Both the position numbers and the translations under genes were made by a program. Below the pieces are notes generated by a model. It was not told the origin of the DNA, ran no database searches, and saw only the letters and a program-made list of their open reading frames with translations. This document shows, piece after piece, positions 51,011 through 56,054 of a stretch of 56,054 bases of DNA (positions are counted from its first letter, which is position 1; every line of letters starts with the position of its first letter). The stretch comes from an uncultured Bacteroidales bacterium. Lineage in GTDB: Bacteria; Bacteroidota; Bacteroidia; Bacteroidales; UBA11471. The DNA lies in assembly GCA_947589325.1 (NCBI GenBank), contig CANQAM010000013.1, forward strand, positions 1-56,054, in the 5' to 3' direction.

Positions 51011-52426
51011 TCAAAACTCTTCTCCCGCCAACGGCCAGCAGGGCGAGGGTACGTGCTGCCGCTGCATCTCTTCGTCGAACTGCTGTACGAGGTCGGGATA
51101 TTCTGCCGCCAAGTCGTGCTGTTCACTCGGGTCTTTTTCCAAGTCGTACAGCTCCAACGGGGCGCCTTTCTTGATGGTAACGCATTTCCATTTGCCGCAG
51201 CGGGCGGCGCGTTGCTTGCCGGTGAACTCCCAGTAAAGCAGGCGGTGGTCGGTGTCCGCCTCTCCGCCGTAGAACAGCGGCAGAATATTCATGCCGCTAT
51301 ACCCTTGCGGCAAAGCCTGTTCGGCGCCGGTAAGCGCGGCGAGGGTGGGCATGATGTCGGGAAAATAGACCGTATTTTGCAAACGTTGCACAGGTATGCG
51401 CCCGGGCTGATTGACGATGAGGGGCACCCGTATGCCCCCTTCGTAGAGCAACCCCTTGCGACCGCGAAAACCGGCGTTGCAGTTCAGTTGTTCGAGCGGA
51501 GCCTGAATGGCGGCGCCGTTGTCGCTGGCGAAGATGACGAGGGTGTTTTCGCGCAGACCCAGCCGGTCGAGTTCTGCCAGCAGTCTGCCTATGGCTTCGT
51601 CCATGTGAGTAATCAGAGCGGCGTAGCGTTTGGTGTTTTCGTCCCATTGGGCTTGGTCGTCGTACCACGAAGTGTCGTCGATGTTATAAGGTTCGTGCGG
51701 CGCATCGTAGGCGAGGAAAAGGAAGAACGGATTTTCGCGGTTGCGGTCGATGAAGCGAATGGCATCGTCGGTCGAGAGGTCGGTGTTGTGAATCACGTGC
51801 CGGTCGTGCTCGTTGGCGGAGATGTTGATGAGCGAGTCGCCATGAAAACGCCAGTAGGGATAGTAATAGGGGTCGTTGCTGTAAACGGTGGAGATAAGCC
51901 AGCCGTAAAATTCGTCGAATCCCCGATGATGCGGTGCTGCCGTAGGGTCGTAACCGTCGAGGTGCCATTTGTTTACTAAACAGGTGCGGTAGCCTGCTGA
52001 CCCGACGACGGTGGCGAGGGTGGTGTCTTCGGGTTGCAGGTTGGTGCGTCTGACGATAGAGGTGTCGCCGCGCGGCGTGATTTTAAGTCCCGTCAGACCG
52101 CCGGCGGTACACATATTGTCGCGAATGCGCCCCTTGCCGCTGTGCATACCCGTCATCAGCGCGCAGCGCGAGGGCGACGAAATGCCGCTGCCGGCGTAAC
52201 ATTGGTCGAATCGGGTACCCGTGCGGGCAAGCTCGTCGATGTTGGGCGTTTTCACGTAGCGCGAGCCGTAGCACGACAGGTCGCCGTAGCCCATGTCGTC
52301 GGCGAGTATGAAGATGATGTTCGGACGCTCGGGAGTAGCCTTTTTGCGTCGGGATTGGGAGTTGCACGACACCAGCGACAGGGCGGTAACGGCAAGGGCG
52401 GTATGTTTCAACAGTGTATGACACAT
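51011..52426 (-). CDS. S-type sulfatase lipoprotein
   Basis: This 471-residue lipoprotein (lipobox LSLVSC, Cys21) belongs to the S1 formylglycine sulfatases. FILADDMGYGD supplies the Ca2+ ligands Asp43/44, and the modification site reads S83-x-P-S-R-x3-M-T-G, an S-type site requiring anSME, which is encoded next door. Further landmarks are NKWHLDGYDP, FFLFLAYDAPHEPY and IFASDNGA. The substrate class cannot be told from sequence; sulfated host mucin or glycosaminoglycan is likely. The frame to 52570 extends into AT-rich upstream sequence, and the lipobox fixes the start at 52426. TACCTTTA at 52452-52459 may be a weak -7 box. Confidence 0.92.
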   Translation of the reverse strand: MCHTLLKHTALAVTALSLVSCNSQSRRKKATPERPNIIFILADDMGYGDLSCYGSRYVKTPNIDELARTGTRFDQCYAGSGISSPSRCALMTGMHSGKGRIRDNMCTAGGLTGLKITPRGDTSIVRRTNLQPEDTTLATVVGSAGYRTCLVNKWHLDGYDPTAAPHHRGFDEFYGWLISTVYSNDPYYYPYWRFHGDSLINISANEHDRHVIHNTDLSTDDAIRFIDRNRENPFFLFLAYDAPHEPYNIDDTSWYDDQAQWDENTKRYAALITHMDEAIGRLLAELDRLGLRENTLVIFASDNGAAIQAPLEQLNCNAGFRGRKGLLYEGGIRVPLIVNQPGRIPVQRLQNTVYFPDIMPTLAALTGAEQALPQGYSGMNILPLFYGGEADTDHRLLYWEFTGKQRAARCGKWKCVTIKKGAPLELYDLEKDPSEQHDLAAEYPDLVQQFDEEMQRQHVPSPCWPLAGEEF

Positions 52427-52548
52427 GGTATCCAAGTGTTGGTGGGAGCCATAAAGGTAATTATAATTTTTGGACAAAAGAAAAATTGTCCGTTTTTCAG
52501 TAGAAAATAATATGGCTACAAGCCCGTGTGCATTCGGTATAATTTTTG

Positions 52549-52556
52549 TACATTTG
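52549..52556 (+). promoter_or_regulatory. -7 box of the SGNH hydrolase gene
   Basis: TACATTTG, 37 bases before the ATG at 52594. Confidence 0.55.
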
Positions 52557-52593
52557 TAACATTCAAACAAATGTCTAACATAAAAAATTTGCT

Positions 52594-53307
52594 ATGAAAC
52601 AATTGTTTTTACTGCTGGCTTTGAGCTTGGTTGTGTGTGCCAATGCTCAACAGAAAGATTGGGCCGGTTTCGACAGGTATGCCGAAGCGAATGCAAAAAT
52701 CTCCGCATCACCCGATGTCGTATTTATGGGTAACTCCATTACCGACAAGTGGGCTCGTATGGACCCTGAATTTTTTACCCGCAACAACTTTGTCGGACGC
52801 GGTATCAGCGGACAGACATCATCGGAAATGCTTGTCCGTTTTCGCCGCGATGTAATCGACCTGCACCCCAAAGTCGTAGTCATTTTGTCGGGTACGAACG
52901 ACGTAGCGCAGAACAACGGTTACATAGCTCCCGAAAATACGCTCGGAAATATCGTTTCGATGTGTGAACTTGCCAAAGCGAACGGAATAAAAGTGATACT
53001 TTGTTCGGTAACGCCGACTTCGGTTTTCAGTTGGAGAAAGGATATGAAACCTGCACAAAAAATTCGGGATCTCAATAAACTCATCAAGGCGTATGCCGAA
53101 GCGAACGGAATTTATTACCTCGATTACTATCCGAAATTGACGGACGAAAAAGGAGGCCTTCCGCAGAAGTGGAGTTACGATACCTGCCACCCCAATCTCG
53201 TATGCTATCGTCAGATAATGGAGCCGATGGTGTGCGAAGCCATAGGTAAAGTGCTCAAAGTGAAAAAGAACAAGGTATTTTATATAGAGCCGGCACCTGA
53301 AAATTAA
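52594..53307 (+). CDS. Secreted SGNH/GDSL hydrolase
   Basis: This 237-residue protein has a signal peptide (MKQLFLLLALSLVVCANA) and the SGNH blocks: Ser48 in MGNSITDKW, Gly70 in GRGISGQT, Asn102 in LSGTNDV, and Asp196/His199 in YDTCHPN. The catalytic triad is intact. Members deacetylate or deacylate carbohydrates and lipids. Its position divergent from a sulfatase operon makes a glycan O-acetylesterase plausible, but this is inference. Confidence 0.9.
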   Translation: MKQLFLLLALSLVVCANAQQKDWAGFDRYAEANAKISASPDVVFMGNSITDKWARMDPEFFTRNNFVGRGISGQTSSEMLVRFRRDVIDLHPKVVVILSGTNDVAQNNGYIAPENTLGNIVSMCELAKANGIKVILCSVTPTSVFSWRKDMKPAQKIRDLNKLIKAYAEANGIYYLDYYPKLTDEKGGLPQKWSYDTCHPNLVCYRQIMEPMVCEAIGKVLKVKKNKVFYIEPAPEN

Positions 53308-53411
53308 AAGCCGTTTTTGGCATGTCGGCAGCCATTGAAAAATTTTTCTTGGCATTCGGAAGACGATATCGCTGTTCCGATGTTGTCTGAGATAATAAAT
53401 GTGTCAATGAA

Positions 53412-55898
53412 ATGGAATGGGACAAAATAGAAATACGCGGCGCGAGGGTGCACAACCTGAAAGCCATCGATGTCGATATACCGTTGAACAAGATTGTCGG
53501 GGTGGCGGGCGTGTCCGGCTCCGGCAAGTCGTCGCTTGCACTGGGCGTGGTCTATGCCGAAGGCTCCCGACGCTATTTGGAGGCGTTATCGACCTATACC
53601 CGCCGCCGCATCTCGCAGGCGTCGAAAGCCGACCTCGACGATATACTCTACGTGCCTGCCGCCATTGCCTTGCGGCAGCGTCCGGGGGTGCCCGGCATTC
53701 GCAGCACGTTCGGCACGGGCACGGAGCTGCTCAACAGTCTGCGCCTGATGTATTCCCGTCTGGCGAGCCACCGCTGCCCCAACGGGCATTACTGCCCGCC
53801 GACGCTCAACGTGGCGGCAGGTCGCGAAATCGTCTGTCCGGAGTGCGGTGCGCACTTTTTTGCCCCGTCGGCGGAAGAGCTGTCGTTCAACAGCAGCGGC
53901 GCATGCAAGAAGTGCGGAGGCATAGGCACGGTGATGACGGTCGATGAAGCGACGTTGGTTCCCAATCAGGATTTGACAATCGACCAAGGCGCTGTCGCTC
54001 CGTGGAACTCCCTGATGTGGACGCTGATGATCGACGTATGCCGCGCCATGGGCGTGCGCACCGATGTGCCTTTCAAGGATTTGACGCCCGAAGAAAAGGA
54101 TATCGTCTATCACGGCCCTGCCGTCAAGAAGCATATTTTGTACAAGAGCAAAACTTCGGAGGTGTCGGGTGAAATGGATTTCACCTATTACAATGCCGTC
54201 TATACGGTGGAAAATGTCCTGTCGAAAGTTAAGGACGACAAGGGCATGAAGCGTGTCGAGAAGTTTCTGAAACAGGATATATGTCCCGATTGCCGCGGCA
54301 CCCGATTGAACGAAGCAGCTCTCGCGCCGCTCATTCGCGGCATCGGTCTGGCGCAAGCCTGCGAAATGACGCTTACGCAGCTCGACGAGTGGGTGAGGGG
54401 CATTCCGGCGTGGCTGCCCGAAGAAATGCGCCCCATGTGCGAAAGCATCAGCCAGTCTTATTTCGATACCTCCCGCCGGCTTCTCGAACTGGGGTTGTCG
54501 TATCTCAGCCTCGACCGCGCCGGCGCGACGCTTTCCACCGGAGAACGCCAGCGCATGCAGTTGGCGCGCTGCGTCCGCAACCGCACCACCGGCGTGATAT
54601 ATGTGCTCGACGAGCCCTCTATCGGGCTGCACCCCGTCAATATCGTGGGGCTGGTCGGGGTGATGAAAGATTTGGTGGACGACGGCAATTCCGTGCTGTT
54701 GGTCGATCACGATGTGCAGATTCTCCGCAGTGCTGATCGGCTGATAGAGTTAGGACCCCAAGCCGGCGCCAAGGGCGGGGAAATCATCGCGCAGGGAACG
54801 GTGGAACAAATCGAAAAAAATCCCCGCTCCATGATAGCGCCGTTCCTTTCCGCCCAGAGGGTGGCGGCTGTGCGCCAACGTGCGTCGGAAGCCGAGATGT
54901 TTGCCGCCGGCGCGATAACGATGAAGACTGGACGGATTCACACGGTGCACCCGCTCGAAGTCCGCATTCCCAAAGGGCGCATGGTGGCGATAACGGGCGT
55001 TTCCGGTTCGGGCAAGACCACGACGGTGCTCGAAAGCCTTGTGCCGGCGCTTCAATCTTCGATACGCGGCGAAAAGCTGCCGGCGCACGTGGAAAGCGTT
55101 TCCGCCGAAGGCATCAGAAATGTGAAGCTCATCGATTCCACGCCCATAGGCGCCAATGTGCGCTCTACGGTGGCAACCTATGCCAACGTGCACGACGACC
55201 TGCGCAGCCTCTTTGCCAAGACCCCTGCCGCCAAGTCGGCTTCGGTGAAGGCGGGCGATTTTTCGTACAACACGGGTGCGCTGCGGTGTCCGGTGTGCGA
55301 CGGGACGGGGACGGTGAGTCTCGATGTGCAGTTTCTGCCCGATGTCGATATTCCGTGTCCGGAATGTCATGGCTCGCGCTATGCGCGACGGGCGGAAGAG
55401 TTTTGTTTGGAAACAGCCGGCGGGAACACGCTTTCGCTGCCCGACTTGATGAAAATGGACGTTGCCGATGCCGCAAAAGCCCTTGCCCGCTACAAGGTAT
55501 TGAAATCGCGCCTCGAATCGCTCGACCGCATCGGTCTGGGGTATATTACGCTCGGCGAAGCCACCACGAGCCTTTCGGGCGGCGAAGCCCAGCGGTTGAA
55601 GCTGGCTGCCGAAATGGGGTGCCGACAAGACGACAGCCTGTTCGTTTTCGACGAGCCGACCATCGGTCTGCACCCGCTCGACACCCGCACCCTCATCGGG
55701 GTGTTTCAACAGTTGCTCGAACTCGGCGCGACGGTTGTCGTCATCGAGCACGACCTCGATGTGATTGCCAACTGCGATTACGTCATCGACCTTGGCCCGG
55801 GCGGCGGAGAAGAGGGCGGCAGAATCGTTGCGCAGGGTACACCGGAGCAGATTGCCGCCAATCCGGAGAGCATAACCGGCAGATTTCTTGCGCTCTGA
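53412..55898 (+). CDS. Short UvrA paralogue (UvrA2-like, no UvrB-binding domain)
   Basis: This 828-residue tandem ABC ATPase has Walker A GVSGSGKSS (33-41) and GVSGSGKTT (second half), signatures LSTGERQR and LSGGEAQR, D-loop Walker B motifs VLDEPSIGLHP and VFDEPTIGLHP, and zinc motifs (CPDCRG; CPVCDG...CPECHG). It is about 110 residues shorter than UvrA proper. The region after LRLMYSRLASHRCPNGHYCPP goes straight into a short Cys-rich loop, so the UvrB-binding domain is missing. The class includes UvrA2 and drug-resistance-linked paralogues. It stands alone, 104 bases after the SGNH gene. Confidence 0.88.
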   Translation: MEWDKIEIRGARVHNLKAIDVDIPLNKIVGVAGVSGSGKSSLALGVVYAEGSRRYLEALSTYTRRRISQASKADLDDILYVPAAIALRQRPGVPGIRSTFGTGTELLNSLRLMYSRLASHRCPNGHYCPPTLNVAAGREIVCPECGAHFFAPSAEELSFNSSGACKKCGGIGTVMTVDEATLVPNQDLTIDQGAVAPWNSLMWTLMIDVCRAMGVRTDVPFKDLTPEEKDIVYHGPAVKKHILYKSKTSEVSGEMDFTYYNAVYTVENVLSKVKDDKGMKRVEKFLKQDICPDCRGTRLNEAALAPLIRGIGLAQACEMTLTQLDEWVRGIPAWLPEEMRPMCESISQSYFDTSRRLLELGLSYLSLDRAGATLSTGERQRMQLARCVRNRTTGVIYVLDEPSIGLHPVNIVGLVGVMKDLVDDGNSVLLVDHDVQILRSADRLIELGPQAGAKGGEIIAQGTVEQIEKNPRSMIAPFLSAQRVAAVRQRASEAEMFAAGAITMKTGRIHTVHPLEVRIPKGRMVAITGVSGSGKTTTVLESLVPALQSSIRGEKLPAHVESVSAEGIRNVKLIDSTPIGANVRSTVATYANVHDDLRSLFAKTPAAKSASVKAGDFSYNTGALRCPVCDGTGTVSLDVQFLPDVDIPCPECHGSRYARRAEEFCLETAGGNTLSLPDLMKMDVADAAKALARYKVLKSRLESLDRIGLGYITLGEATTSLSGGEAQRLKLAAEMGCRQDDSLFVFDEPTIGLHPLDTRTLIGVFQQLLELGATVVVIEHDLDVIANCDYVIDLGPGGGEEGGRIVAQGTPEQIAANPESITGRFLAL

Positions 55899-55934
55899 AA
55901 TTCCCTGTCGGAATCGTTTTGTCTATCAGATAAA

Positions 55935-55975
55935 AAACGCTCCGAACTGCTTTTGACAATTCGGAGCGTTTCGCC
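55935..55975. terminator. Terminator shared by uvrA-like gene and tRNA-Arg
   Basis: AAACGCTCCGAA (55935-55946) pairs perfectly with TTCGGAGCGTTT (55960-55971). The minus strand follows with TTTTTTATC, an excellent terminator for the tRNA; on the plus strand it can end the uvrA-like gene. Confidence 0.8.
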
Positions 55976-55978
55976 GCG

Positions 55979-56051
55979 TGACCCCGACAGGACTCAAACC
56001 TGTGACCTTCAGAACCGGAATCTGACGTTCTATTCACTAAACTACGGGGCC
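55979..56051 (-). tRNA. tRNA-Arg (anticodon CCG)
   Basis: The minus strand folds into a 73-base cloverleaf: acceptor GGCCCCG/CGGGGTC with discriminator A, D arm GTTT...GAAC, anticodon stem TCAGA/TCTGA with loop TTCCGGT, and T arm ACAGG-TTTGAGT-CCTGT. The anticodon CCG (56016-56018) reads the Arg codon CGG. CCA is not encoded. Confidence 0.93.
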
Positions 56052-56054
56052 GAT

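Overview
The window looks like a chromosomal segment of a gut-type Bacteroidales bacterium. The evidence is a SusC/SusD pair, many signal-peptidase-II lipoproteins of Bacteroidetes type, families largely restricted to that phylum (DUF3822 next to RsmD, a START-like small protein, an OMP_b-brl_3 barrel, a GDE/GT4/GH57 glycogen cluster), and about 15 copies of the Bacteroidetes sigma-70 -7 box (TAnnTTTG, mostly TATCTTTG) just upstream of genes. The genus cannot be fixed from sequence alone; a Barnesiella/Coprobacter-like or related lineage is a guess.

Layout. 1-2690: two copies of the 3' part of a 5S rRNA with the same downstream hairpin flank an AT-rich three-gene envelope cassette (outer-membrane barrel and two lipoproteins). 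2810-6212 (minus): a GH106-type rhamnosidase-like enzyme and a small lipoprotein. 6540-10796 (minus): lptF/G-type permease, ribBA and tsaC in a tight operon, preceded by a START-like protein. 11271-13705: mutY (plus), then rsmD and a DUF3822 gene (minus). 13845-24372: a plus-strand M64-like lipoprotein peptidase converging on a five-gene minus-strand operon (TlpA-like thioredoxin, Kelch-type lipoprotein, SusC, SusD, second thioredoxin). 24524-34617: RecD-like helicase, cardiolipin synthase, large beta-barrel protein, ApbE flavin transferase, aspartate-type aminotransferase, Crp/Fnr regulator and MarC. 34874-39586: glycogen/alpha-glucan operon (debranching enzyme, GT4 synthase-like, GH57 with a Lys/Ala/Pro tail). 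39639-43976: an AT-rich accessory island with a membrane-anchored UvrD-like helicase, a small exported protein, a gene scrap and a DnaB-like ATPase with a broken Walker A motif. 44141-49748: XRE-cupin regulator, AMP-forming acyl-CoA ligase and proB (minus), diverging from a zinc-ribbon/FHA protein and a GlmU-like protein, then DUF1294. 49757-53307: anaerobic sulfatase maturase plus its S-type sulfatase, divergent from an SGNH hydrolase. 53412-55898: a short UvrA paralogue; 55979-56051: tRNA-Arg(CCG).

How the genes fit together. The housekeeping parts (tsaC, ribBA, lpt permease, mutY, rsmD, proB, aspartate aminotransferase) are ordinary. The adaptive parts are the SusCD locus, which has two thioredoxins and no glycoside hydrolase; the sulfatase-maturase pair; the rhamnosidase-like gene; and the glycogen cluster. 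The least explained parts are the 5S-flanked cassette, the thioredoxin-SusCD operon with the opposing peptidase, and the AT-rich helicase island. No CRISPR array, intact insertion sequence, integrase or phage gene was seen. Functions come from motif recognition by eye; no database search was possible.
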